64,000 bases of DNA from Microcyclospora pomicola (lineage: Eukaryota; Ascomycota; Dothideomycetes; Capnodiales): positions 1 to 64,000 of the forward strand of contig NHNY01000013.1 in the NCBI GenBank assembly GCA_002786065.1, written 5' to 3'. Position numbers and translations under genes: made by a program. Of the stretch, positions 1-11,389 are shown piece by piece; position 1 is the stretch's first letter, and the number at the start of each line of letters is the position of its first letter. Under the pieces are notes generated by a model. That model was not told where the DNA came from. It searched no databases and was given only the letters and a program-made list of their open reading frames with translations.

Positions 1-6
1 CTGCTT

Positions 7-3000
7 TCAACCAATATAATCGAAGAGCTCCGTGCCGAATTCCTGCTTGAACCACTCTTCTAGCTCATCGTGAGCTGATTCGCTAGCAACCTTTGCAGAG
101 TGCATGTCAGACGTGATAACCGCAGAATCTGCGGGAGTATCGTCGACTGGAATGTAGCCTTCATGGATGATCGGCGTGGAGCTTGATGTGCTGCGTTGCA
201 GGATAGGCGTTCCAACGAGAGGGGCGCTCTTGCTGGGAGACGTGACGGTCGAGGGATTGGGCCTCGAGGGAATGAGTTTCAGCGGTGGAGATGTGAGCGA
301 CGTGCAAGTGCTGGAGGTGCTTTGAAGGAAAAGCGGTGGTCCGGATCTGGGTTTGGTCTTCGTGGCTGGACGTGACGATTTGGCTATGTCTTCTTTTCTG
401 TCAGTCTTGCTTGACAGCAGAGGCAGTTCTGCATCGTCGAGCAGGTCCAGCATGTCATACTCATCTTCCTCGAGATCAACGACGCGAGGCAGGGATGCAC
501 TCTCCTGCGTCGCTGATGGTTGCTGGACCAGCAAGCTGGCATCAGGAAGATCAATCGAACTCCAGCTATCGAGACCATAGTCAGAGATCGTATCATCGCT
601 ATGCTTCGACAGAAAGCTGAGTTGTGGGTTCTTGTCATGCTTCCGGACCGAGGTGAGTGATTTATCGTTCAACATAGGGACGGCTCCGGTGCTGTTCTTG
701 ACACTTTCGTGTAACTGTTCGAGGTTGCGAGCTTCTTGTGATACTCTAGATCTCTTTGGGGGTGGTGAGTCTGCTGAACCTACACTTGTAGACTGCCTCA
801 GTGATGCGTTCTTCGAGGCACGCATCATCAACTGTGTCTGCTTCGGATCCGCACTCGAGTCTGGCACCTTCTCCTTCTTCGTAGCTCGTGGCTTGGGCCG
901 TTTCTCGAGCCCTTCACGACAGCACATATGCTTACAGCTTGTCTTGTCCTTGCAGGCATGGTTGCATGCCCAGTTGCCATTCGCAAGTTGACGAGGCGGC
1001 GGCGGCGGCATGAGATCAGTGTTCGCTATGGTCGTGGTCTTCCGCTTCTTTGCATTGGGTTTTGAGGTAGTCGGACCATCAACATCATCAAAGTCGTCGA
1101 TGCTCACAAAACCTCCATCTTCAGCAAACACAAGATCAGCATCGTCGATTCCCGCATCTCCAAACTCCTGGCCATCATTTGTGTCCCCAACCGGTACTGA
1201 TCGTTTGCTTGGAATTCTTGTCGCCACACTGCTCTGGCTTAGTTCATCCGCGATCGCCGCCAGAGGAAAAACGCCTGCCGGGATATCAGGTTTCAGCGTG
1301 GCATACCGCATCGTTCCAGCTAGCTCGTCACACATCACGTACGCTCGCACGGACTGGCTTGCGTTAAACAGCTTGACACTGATCGGTATCTCTTGACCTT
1401 TGTTCAGCTTTTTTGCACTGGCACGTGCGAAGTGCACCATCAATCCATCAGATCTCTCTGCGAGCATGCATACATAGACTGGGCGCCGATTGAAGTATTC
1501 CGGTACTTTCTCGTTGAGAAACCCGATTTCCACATTCAGCCGAATGGTGGTATACTCACCTTCTTTGATCAATGGCTCGCCTACAAGCTTGATCGATACC
1601 CGTAATTTCGGGAAAAGCTTCGCACTGATCAGGATCTGTGTACCGAAAGGGGGATTGCGGGAGAGCACCGTCTCGATGCGATGAGCCTCCGTATTCTCCA
1701 GTTCCTCGATGGACTTGATTTGCGCGGCCGCGAGCTTGCGCACAGAGACGATACCGATTCCATCCAGCTGTTTCATGTGTATCGGCGAATCGTCCCAGGC
1801 CTGTGCTCCAAGACTACGGGACAGCATCAACGCATTGCGAGCAGTGATGGCGTCCTCGAGATGCAGCTGGCAGTCGATGATACATTTGATGAAGCGGTTT
1901 GCGTGTTGGAAGATGAGAGATTTTGCGGTCGCATATTCATTTTTCTGCTTTGGATCGTCCGTGGGGAGCTCGACAGCACCCAACACAGACTGAATGATGA
2001 GTGACACCTTGTGGGCTGGCAAATCGAGGTTGACCGGAATCGGAAATTTGATTGAGTTGTTCTTGTTCAGCTCTTTATAAGTTGGCTTTTCATTTGCCTT
2101 GAACCTGACATCGGAAAACTCAGTAGCCTGAGAAATGACAGAGAGGACTTCCGAGACCTTGCTGTGACTTTGCAGAGATAGCAAGATCTTCATCGTTCCA
2201 AATTGGAGGTAGTATCGTGCCATAGCATCTCCAAACTCTGTACAGTGCAGCTTTGGTGCCGAGTCTACAAGGTCGTGTTGCTCAAGAGCCGCGACGCCAT
2301 CGCGACATATGTTTTCCAGTCGTTCATCTAGTGTACGACCAGGAGCACTGCCATCGATCTTGTAGTGTTCTGGATTATCTTTCAACCGTACATAAAGAAA
2401 CGTGCCCTTCAACCACTTTTTCGCTGTGGCAGCACTGGTAATGGTCCCGAGGCCGATCTCAGAATTGAGATGATCGATGAGATTGAGATGCAGACTGGGC
2501 ACAGGATTAGTGAAAGACATGCTCGATCACATTTGGTGCAACTAACCAGCTCTCCAAAACCTCCGTCCCTGTAATCATCTTCTCGTAATGAGGCACCTTT
2601 TGTGTGCGAGTCATGATCACGGCAATCGCACTATCGTCAAACTGTGGTCTACCTGCCCTTCCGAGCATTTGCATGACCTCAAGATCGGAGTACTCCTTAC
2701 AGCCTATTCCAGGTCCACCATACGAGACAGTGTGCTTGACGATCACCTACGACACAAGTGAATGATTAGCTATGTGTCGACCTTGTGGCATGGGATGTAC
2801 TTTACCTACCATATGGCACGGCAAATTGACACCGACGGCCAATGTAGAAGTACAGCAAATCACACCAATCTGCCCATTGAGGTAGGCCTTCTCGACCGCT
2901 GTTCGATCTTCCAGCGTCAAGCCAGCATGATGGAATGCGACTCCTGTAGACACTGTTTCCCGAAGATCTTTATCTGACACAGTGACACGACTCTGTGACG

Positions 3001-4617
3001 CAGTCCAATATCTTCCGGCGGGACTTTGATCTTTCCACCACTCTGCCAGCGTCTTTGCTGTCTCGGCACAGGAATTGCGTGTAAAGCAGAAGATCATGAT
3101 AGGCTTGCCTTGCGAATATTTGCATATCACTTCAGGAAGCTTGCCGGTAAGGATCTTCTCGAACGCGAATTCGTTATGCGTGCCAGAATAACCACATACA
3201 TGCTTCTGAAGCGGTACCGGGCGATAACTCTCGTCAAACACCTCGCGAGCTGCTGGAAGCCACGGATGAAGTTGATCTTTTCCAAGCCAGTTGGCTATGT
3301 CTTCAGAGTTAGGCACTGTTGCACTCAGCGCGATGAAGCGCACATTCGACTCTACAGATTTCATGCGGGAGACGACTGCTTCAAGCGTTGCTCCTCTGTC
3401 TTCTTTCAAGATGTGCACCTCGTCGATGAGGAAGAGCTTGACCATCAACATCAACTTCTGATGATCTTTCCATTTGCGCGTCATGCTGTCCCACTTTTCA
3501 GGTGTCGTGATGATGATGGTAGCATTTTGTACGTTGCGAAGTTGAGTGCCTCCTTCAGTATCGCCAGTCAATTCAGCACACTGCAAGCCGAGCGGGCCAA
3601 ATTTGGCTTGCCAGTCTCGTTGTCGTTCGGCGCAAAGAGATTTGGTGGGGGCTTGATAGACGATCTTGAAGCTCCCGTTGGTTGAGGTGTTGATGAGATG
3701 GCAGATTGCCAGCTCCAAGATTGCTGTTTTGCCACTGCCGGTTGGCGACGAAAGCACAAAGTTGTCGTTGCTTCTGTAGACGGTGTCGAAGCTCTTGGAC
3801 TGGACGACGTTAAAGAGTGGAAACGGGAAGACGGATCGAAAGCTATCTGGGATTTCGTGTGTAGAGACGCTTCTGATGCCTCGTATGATGGGGGTTCTGC
3901 CGAGATTCGTATTATCTCTCACATATGATGCTCGTGCTTGTGCATGTGGTAGTGGAGCATGACCTGCCAGGTGCGCCGATTCATAATGCACATTCCATTC
4001 TTCGGTCTCAATCTGCTCAGCAGCAGAAGGTGCATGATGAGTGTGCCGCACATCTCCACACTTGGATTGTTTCGGAAGTTCCGCCCGAGCGTCTCGCTCA
4101 TACTGCATGGCCACTTCAGGACGCCGAATTGCTCGGGTTGATGGGCTGGACAGCCAGTGTTGTGGCGACGGGGAAGAGCTTGAATAGTTCAGCTGTTCTT
4201 CGTGAAACGCAAACCGTGACAGGTCTTGGCCATAGCGTGCCTCCAGGTGAGGTACCTGCTGCGAAACACCACTCACTCTTGGCTGTGCAAACAATGGAGC
4301 ATGTCGACTGCTGGAGTCATGTCGACCTTGCAGTTCTTCGTCTGTACATGTCAGTGACTACATGGGATCAGTGCAGCTTCATACGAACCAAACGAATCGA
4401 GATCCATCGGCTGTCCCGCATACTCGTTGCGTGCACCATATACCTGACGATGTGCTGCTCTCCCATGATCGTACGCTGCTTCATTGTCACCCCATCTTGC
4501 CTGCTGCTGCAGGCTACTGGCTTCGCCTTCATGGCGCCGGGACATCATAGTGAAACTTGTCTCGTCTCGTGCTCCTCGCTCCAGATCGTCTAGCTGCTTG
4601 AAAACACGCTCATCCAT
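7..4617 (-). CDS. MER3: Meiotic DNA helicase MER3/HFM1 (Ski2-like, Sec63 domain)
   Basis: ATP-dependent 3'-5' DNA helicase that in its family extends and stabilises crossover recombination intermediates in meiosis. Four exons inferred: 4617-4389, 4341-2810, 2746-2547, 2494-7 (introns 47, 63 and 52 bp), giving about 1,482 residues. The sequence shows Walker A (PTGSGKTA), DEVH box (LIDEVHIL), motif III (ALSATVPN), motif VI (QMLGRAGRPQFD), then a winged-helix and Sec63 region. The 52-bp intron is supported by the restored family stretch ESCLHLNLIDHLN. The tail is long and disordered but carries the Cys/His cluster CNHACKDKTSCKHMCC (coded near 920-985) seen in fungal MER3. The first exon and start are the weakest part: the 4388-4342 intron was chosen on phase and branch site, and a 161-bp intron (4443-4283) also keeps frame. 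No break is seen, so the species probably keeps interfering meiotic crossovers (inference). Confidence 0.9.
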
Positions 4618-5013
4618 ATCTGCGGGTCAGTGTACGGCTCAACAACAAGAACGGACCCCAAAGAGGTAGAAAGTCATGAAGAGAAACAGAGGTGTCATGG
4701 TTGGACGGGAGGCATTGCACGTGAGCTTCTGTCAAGCGGTGGTAGCGCTGATGTTTCGTTATGGCATGGTCACCAACCTCGCGCCTTCCCGGTGGAATCG
4801 TAGCGCGTATCTGAAGCTCGATAACCACCCGGTCCCGCGTCCATACATGCGACCGTTGTCCACAAACACCTGCATGGTCGTGCAATTGAACGCTGTCCTT
4901 ATGATACAACCGGAACTTTTCGACGAGATATCGTACTAGCCTGCCATACCCAACGTAGGTCGCTATCAATGCGACTCTTGGAGCACATCACGTTGTGCGT
5001 GTTACCACCCAAA
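4618..5013. other. Intergenic, upstream of MER3
   Basis: About 400 bp between the MER3 start and the stop of the next minus-strand gene. A 119-codon open frame on the minus strand (4610-4969) has no recognisable motif and a His/Arg-rich, non-protein-like composition. No RNA gene or repeat seen; it probably holds the MER3 promoter. Confidence 0.6.
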
Positions 5014-6502
5014 TCAGCTTGCAGACTTTTGCGCGCCGGTGGCATCCATCGTGGCGGCCGGCTCCTGTGCATTGCGGTCAGCGTTTATGTTTCCCGAGCA
5101 CTGCTGGGACGGGCTTAAAGAATGGGGTGATATGAATAAATTACGGGCGCTGAGTTGTGCAGGGGCAAATGTGGATTGTCGAGACAACTTTACCTTTCTT
5201 TCACTTCCACCCGAGTTGTACAGATATGTTGCACCAAGAACGATGCCAGTACCGACCATGTACTGCGTTCATGTCAGCAAAAGTACTCGAATCGTGGTAT
5301 GGCCAACTGAACTTGCCTGCGGTGTTATTTGAAAGTCGAAAAAGTATACACTCGCCAAGAAGCTGACGATGATGGAGATGCTGGTCGCGAAGTTCTTCGC
5401 AATATTGTCGGCATAGTTGACGACAAGAGCGACGATCACGCCCCCAAACGCCTGGAAAATAATGGCCATCCACACAACCCAGTTATAGCCTGTGAAAAAG
5501 CCCGTTTGTGCAATGTATTCACCATCCTTAAACATGACACCAATGAATAGAGCAGGCCACAGCGAATAGAACGAAAGCTGGACATTGCGAATCCAGACGG
5601 AGACTTGGCGTGTCTCGCTTCTTGGATCTTTGAGAATCTTCTCAAAGTAAACACCAGCCAGGCCTGAGATCATGCAGGCTATGATGACAGCCACAAAGCC
5701 GACAGAAGGGTTGAGCATGGCCTTCAAACTGTTCACGTCGTCGTGGATCCCTTCATAGGTCGCAGAGCGGTCCGAGAGCTGGCCAAGAGCCGCATCCTTG
5801 AGCCCTTGGTATGTCCAGATGTTCCGAGGAAAGTGGAAAGCTCCGGAGTGAAGTGCATCTCGCGCGGCTACTGCTGGCTTCGGAGGCTCCGAAGGTATTT
5901 GTACAATAGCAACTCCTGCCATCAGGAGGAACAGGCTGAACCATCTTCGCAGACTCAAGCTTCTGCCCAACAGCGTCACGCTAAAAAGCGCTGTCGTCAG
6001 AATCTTCAGCTGGTATGTGACCTGGAAGGTTGCCGCGTCCAAATTGCTGACGGCGATATATTGCAAGGTATTTTGTAGAGTGTATAGCATGGCCGGGATC
6101 GCCAGTTTCCAACTATCTCCCGTGAACACAGCTCCTGACAGCTCCGAGAACAAGCTTATGGCGGTCGAGCTGTTGGGCGTCTTCGGACTGGATGCGATCT
6201 CGTATAGGGCCATAGTGACTGAGATCGCCAGCTTCAGGACCTCGTTCATAAGCACCGCCGTGGATGTGTAGTATCGTTGACCGTTGACCGGAGGCATGAT
6301 TCGTGAATAGTGCATGATCAGGATAAGGGCCGAGTTCTGGAAGGTGAGCTGCGACGCAAGCATATCTAGTCAGCTCCAGCTCCAGCATCAAGGAGGTCAG
6401 AAGGCTGAGAGTGCTCACCGTGACCAGGGAGATATGCTTCATGGGCACACCACCTATGGTGGCCTGTCGCTGGCTGTTGTCAGGCGCCATGGCTGCGGAC
6501 AT
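5014..6502 (-). CDS. GMS1: UDP-galactose/nucleotide-sugar transporter (SLC35A, Gms1-like)
   Basis: Multi-spanning Golgi antiporter that brings UDP-sugars (UDP-galactose in the Gms1 group) into the lumen for glycosylation. Exons 6502-6419, 6348-5317 and 5262-5014 give 454 residues. Family signatures are clear: LTFQNSALILIMHYSR in the first membrane segment, the block LDAATFQVTYQLKILTTALF, and KNFATSISIIVSF with DFQITPQ...GTGIVLGATYLYN near the end. The first intron is GT-AG (70 bp). The second (5316-5263, 54 bp) starts with GC: the donor is CAG/GCAAGT, the standard GC-AG form, and only this joins ITPQ to YMVGTGIVLGATYLYN in frame. The C-terminal cytosolic tail of about 60 residues is Ser-rich. 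An ATG at 6490 is an alternative start. UDP-GlcNAc specificity cannot be excluded from sequence. Confidence 0.9.
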
Positions 6503-7251
6503 GTGGTGGTCCACCACTTGGTCGATTCACCGAGGGTTCTCTATACTGTAAGGCAGCGCCTCCGCGCACAGCTGCTCGGGTTGGGCGGCGATTGTGGTGG
6601 TATCGATGTCAGTCGCTCTCCTTCTCTCGCACACCGCGCCGAGGCAGGGTTCTACAGGGGAATGGGATGAGCTGACATGGCCGGCGGGGGAGAAGAATGG
6701 TAAGGTAGTGGTAATGGTGTATGGTGGTAGTTGTCTTCATCGATTAGTCGTTCGGCTGGCTCGTGATCTCGTGTTTAAGCTCCTCGGGGACTTGGGGCGC
6801 GATGAGCAGACAAGCTTTCGGGAGCAAGGGGCAGCGTCTGACACGTCTCGTCTCTCCACACTTCCCAGCTCCCCACGTGTATGTAGACCATCGAGTCGAG
6901 TACAGCTGCGGACTGTTATTCATAGTCCATGTATATGACACGCTACTGCTGGCCTGGAAGGGTGTTGGCGAGGAGCGATACATGATAGTATGGTGATGCC
7001 CACTGTACGCTATATGGCGTGGTCCCACCTCAGCAAGCGAGTCGATGACTAACGCTCGCATTCCTGGCATACCTACCTTACCTTAAGGTACCTTACCTGC
7101 TGTAAGTGCCGTACGCGCAACCACATGCAATCCTACGCACCTCTATCTCTCACCGCCAGGAAGAAGCAAATATCACTCCTTTTCTGCCTACATAAAGCTT
7201 TATTCCTTGTCCCTCCTCCGTTGCTCTTTCATTCTGCAGTCAACAAACGTC
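6503..7251. other. Divergent promoter region, transporter / aminotransferase
   Basis: About 750 bp shared by two divergent starts. It holds a 12-bp perfect palindrome inside a direct repeat (7074-7098) and a possible TATA-like stretch (ACATAAAG, about 7190) some 60 bp upstream of the aminotransferase ATG. No coding sequence was recognised. Confidence 0.6.
7074..7098. repeat. Direct repeat enclosing a 12-bp palindrome
   Basis: TACCTTACCT occurs at 7074-7083 and again at 7089-7098. The join forms the perfect palindrome TACCTTAAGGTA (7079-7090). It lies about 160 bp upstream of the aminotransferase start, so it may be a dimeric regulator site; no regulator is identified. Confidence 0.5.
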
Positions 7252-9105
7252 ATGTCGATCTCAGGCTTAGCCCAATCCGCCCAAGAAGCCATCGCGGGAG
7301 CTGTGGGAGAGGTAAAAGATCGGCGTTTCTCTGTCAATGGTATGTAAACAGCTTTTCACTTTGTGAGAATCGAAGTGGTCCACGACTTGGAGAATCAGAT
7401 GCTACTCGATCTACCATAAGTTGGTTTGAGATACGCATTGGTGGGCTGAACGGCAAGTGCATGATCATGCCATTTGAGCTCGCCTCACGGTGTGCTATTT
7501 TGTCTTGATTGGTGACCGAGCAGCAGCTTCGAGGAATGCCAGATGGCAGCTGTTTACGCTCGATCCGACGTCGAGCAATCAGGGAGTCTACGTTTGCATC
7601 CTACAGTAACTGATTATAGTTTGCAGAGCAGAAATCGGATGCCCATAAATCATTCCGTGCAGCCCATGCCGGCCACAAAGCCCACGCTGGTTTAGATCCA
7701 TCCCGTGCATCAACTGGTGTGGTGTGGACCACCGAGAGGGCCTACGAGCATGGCTTCCTCGACGACCCTACAGCATGGGCCAATCTTGGTCAGGGTGCTC
7801 CAGAAGTCGAAGATGGTATTGTTGCAAGTGCCGCATTTCTGCACGCGTCATGCTAATCATAGATAGATATCGAGGGCTGCTTTCACCGTCCTGAGACGAT
7901 CAATGTGACGATGACTGGGCGAGAGTATGGCCCGACTGCAGGCATCAAGCCTCTTCGTGCGGCTGTGGCGAATCTTTACAATGCCCACCATCGTCAAGGC
8001 AAAGAAAGCCAGTATACCTGGGAGAACGTTTGCATCGTTCCAGGAGGTCGTGCTGGCCTGATCCGAATCGCTGCTGTTCTGTGAGTGACCATGTCATCCT
8101 GAATCCTGTATCTTCACTGACTCGTTTCAGTGGCAATGCTTATCTAGGCTTCTTCATCCCGGATTATACGGCCTACAATGAGATGTTGTCTTTGTTTAGG
8201 AACTTTGCAGCCATTCCGATCCCTCTCAATCGAGAGGATGGATACCACATCCATGCTGAGAAGGTCGAAGAAGAAATCCGTCGTGGTACTTCGGTAATTC
8301 TGACCTCGAACCCACGTAACCCAACTGGAAAGGTATGATTACACATTGAGTTTCACTTGCGTACAGTTTCTAGGCTAATGCACGTCTCTAGATGGTGTCA
8401 AACCCGGAACTTGCTAAGATCCAGGACAACTGCCGTGATCGTGCTACGCTGATCATGGACGAGTTCTACGGCGGCTACAACTACACTACCGACTGCGACG
8501 GCACCGTCGTCAGCGCAGCAGACAACATCGAAGATGTCGACGAAGACGACGTTCTGATCATCGATGGCCTCACCAAACGTTTCCGTCTTCCCGGCTGGCG
8601 CGTCGCATGGATCGTCGGGCCCAAGGACTTCATCAAAGCTATCGGCTCATGCGGCTCCTACCTCGACGGCGGCACCAACGTGCCCTTCCAAGAAGCCGCC
8701 ATCCCCATGCTCGAGCCCGAAAAGGTGCGCCACGAGATGAAAGCGCTGCAGACCCACTTCCGCGCCAAACGCGACTACGTCACCGGTCGCCTGCGAGACA
8801 TGGGCTTCGATCTCGCGTACATGCCTGACAGCACCTTTTACCTCTGGCTCGACCTCGAGAAGCTACCGAAGGAGATCAACGACGGGCTGAGCTTCTTCCA
8901 GGCCTGCCTCGAGGAGAAGGTCATCGTCGTGCCCGGCATCTTCTTCGATCTGAATCCCAGCAAGCGTCGCGACCTGTTCGACAGCCCTTGCCATCATTTC
9001 GTGCGCGTCAGCTACGGCCCGAAGATGGCGATCCTGAAGAAGGGTCTAGATGGGTTTGAACGCGTGCTGAAGAAGTACAATGCGTTTCCAGACAAGAAAA
9101 AGTGA
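7252..9105 (+). CDS. PLP-dependent aminotransferase, class I/II
   Basis: Fold-type I aminotransferase. Five exons: 7252-7339, 7627-7815, 7867-8080, 8131-8332, 8392-9105, giving 468 residues; introns are 287, 51, 50 and 59 bp with standard borders. Visible family features: GREYGPTAGIKPLRAAVANLYN, the cofactor-site glycines IVPGGRAGLIRIAA, SNPRNPTGK, and DGLTKRFRLPGWRVAW, where the Lys should form the Schiff base with PLP; the Arg in CHHFVRVSYGP is the expected carboxylate-binding residue. The start ATG follows CAACAAACGTC and a CT-rich leader. The first intron is long for this window. The last exon is markedly richer in G/C at third positions than the first two. The family includes aspartate, aromatic and 2-aminoadipate enzymes; the sequence alone does not fix the substrate, so no symbol is given. 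Confidence 0.88.
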
Positions 9106-9335
9106 GTGTCAAGCTTGAGATGAGGCAGAGCGTGCTGCATGAGTATTGAAAGCCGGAGTCAGTGGCTATCGATGTGAGATGTTCCGATGAACCTAATGAC
9201 CTAGTATCAAATTACTGCCCTTGCCTATCTGCCTACGCACATCTGTCTACGTCCGGCAAATCTCTCGTGAACTCAGCTCCAGTCCCCTCGGCATTGTCTG
9301 CTGCTATAAGCATGATTTCTCCATCTACGTGGTAC

Positions 9336-10555
9336 TCACTCCACCCCTGGCCCCAACGCCACCCCTCCGCACCCAACTTGCACCACAAACCCCTCCCCTC
9401 CCCCTTCCACTCCCTCCCCACGAAACGCAACCCCACACCCCGGCTGCGTGAAGTACAGAAAACAGTTCCCCGCGCTCCCATCACTGGCCATGGCCGCACA
9501 GCCCGCCGTGTCGACGCACAGCTGACAGCACGCGCTGGCATCGGCGGCGGGGAACAAGTGCTGCGTGACGTTCGCGGAGAGCGGGATGAGAGTCGTGATG
9601 TTGACGGCTGGGGAGGAGGGCGACGCGGGGATGGTGGAGAGGAGGTTGGAGGGGGCGCAGGCTAGGGATTGCGTGATTGTTGTTGTAGTAGGCTGGGGAG
9701 AAATGGAGAGGGAGGTGGTGGTTGTGATATTAGTGAGGCAGGACGTGAAGTGTGAGGTGGTCGTTGGGAGGGTGGATGTATTGGTGTATGTCATCATTCC
9801 TAGGGTCGGAGGGGAGCGAGTGGCCGAGTCGAGGCATGTTGTGATTGTAGTCTGAGTTGTCAACGGCGAAGCAGTGGCAGTTTGAGTGGAGGTGGTGGTC
9901 ACAGTGCTGATGAAGAAGGTGGTCTCTTCTGCGATGCATTCGACTCCATAAGGGTTGGTAACCCTGCTGGGGATAGTTGAGGGGGTTCCCGGCCGGTGTA
10001 TGAAGCCTGGGATCCACGGATGGAATGCTGCGTCCTTGGCAACAAGTTCCGCCGTACGCTTGGCATTGCTGGCTGTGTATGTGCCTGTGTATACTGTGGT
10101 TGTCGAAGGAGATGCCGGGGCGGTCGTCGGACTGGAGTGAGTCAGTTTATGTTTATGGCTTATGCTCGGTAGACTGACGCTGTGATTGTCGATGTACACG
10201 CAGATTGACCACTTCCTGCGGGGCTCGAGACTGTGGATGTTTTGTATATCGATGTTATGCTCATGAACCCACTGCTAACAGTGGTCTCAGGTGCATGGGT
10301 GACTGTGGTCGTGATAGTGACAACTGGGCGCTCGATCGTGGTGGTCGTGATGCTGGACGTTATTGTTGTAAGGTGCTGTGTCGTACAGAAAGTCCGGGTC
10401 AAAGTCGGAAGACTCTTGATAAGTGGTTCATCCTCCTGAAATCGCGTGAAGCACGATATGCTCGAGGAGATTGAGGTTGCAACGCTGCCAGGGACAGTAG
10501 AAGCATACGAAGTGCGTATGAGGAAGACTGCCAGAGCAGAAATCGTGGCGAGCAT
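9336..10555 (-). CDS. Secreted Ser/Thr-rich protein with C-terminal cysteine module
   Basis: Unrecognised protein of about 390 residues. Exons 10555-10179 and 10131-9336 are joined by a 47-bp intron with donor GTCAGT. The N-terminus (MLATISALAVFLIRTSYAS) looks like a signal peptide. Most of the protein is Thr/Ser-rich with runs such as TITTTVTHAPETT, typical of heavily O-glycosylated wall or secreted proteins. Near the end is a compact Cys cluster (ACCQLCVDTAGCAA ... GNCFLYFT ... GCG) resembling a PAN/apple-type fold, a module that binds carbohydrate or protein in other families. No GPI-type hydrophobic tail is seen in this model. A GTGAGT at the stop (about 9337) could be another donor and alter the C-terminus. 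A wall protein or effector-like role is only inference. Confidence 0.62.
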
Positions 10556-11389
10556 GTCGTTGTCAATGTCCGTCAGCGTAGATAGTAACCGAGTTCAAAC
10601 TATCACTTGACAGACGACGCAGGATGAGAGAGGGAGGTCTTTCGTAGCAGGTAAGGTCTCGTGAAGTGTTCACCAAAACTCGATTGAGCAGTTTGCAAAC
10701 CTTATGCAGTCGAGGCAAGAGTGCATGTCAACAAACATTTGACCACAGGTACTAGCCAATACGCACATCGACTGTCAACCTAGATGGCATTACACTCATG
10801 TTATGTCGTACTGACACCCGGCTGTGACGCCGTTACGTACAACCCCAATGCCTTGTAACGCTCAGACCGATCGCTGCATTCGTCCTGATCCACAACGTTT
10901 ACCTTGACCTGTATGGGACTCTCGAGAGGCATTCGGGAGAAATCATCGCTGCGAAGAGAACTCGAGACAACAATTGCTCAAGACTGCTCGATTAGACAGA
11001 CCTTACCTGCGCAAGTCGAGATACCAGAGGTACCATGTTCCACGGCCACGAATCAACACCTTGATCGGGCTCGAGCTGGGAGATTATTGTTGCACGGCCT
11101 GTGTCGCAACCTGAAGTCATTTTGTGCCGTACAACATGCCTGTAGACATTGTGATTGGGTCACCAAGACCGCTCGTTAGACTTTCACAGATCGTAAGGGA
11201 TCTCTGGCACATGCGCGATGGCAACATCTACCATCCTCCGCCCTTTCTAGATCGAAGCATCATCGTTGTACACAGCAAGTCTCGGAATCAATGGACCAGG
11301 TGACAAGGTCTCACGGCGCTCGATGGGCTCTGAGTACCAAAATCCTGGGACAGACAACATGATAACTCTCTTGGTCGTCAAGAAGACCT
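10556..11389. other. Intergenic region
   Basis: About 830 bp between the start of the secreted-protein gene and the end of the acyltransferase gene, both on the minus strand. Small open frames here lack motifs. It probably holds the promoter of the secreted-protein gene and the acyltransferase 3' end. Confidence 0.55.

Noticed and set aside
2495-2546. Apparent frameshift between the helicase core and the Sec63 part of MER3
   Set aside because: A 52-bp intron with GTTAGT donor, CTAAT branch and CAG acceptor explains it and restores the conserved ESCLHLNLIDHLN.
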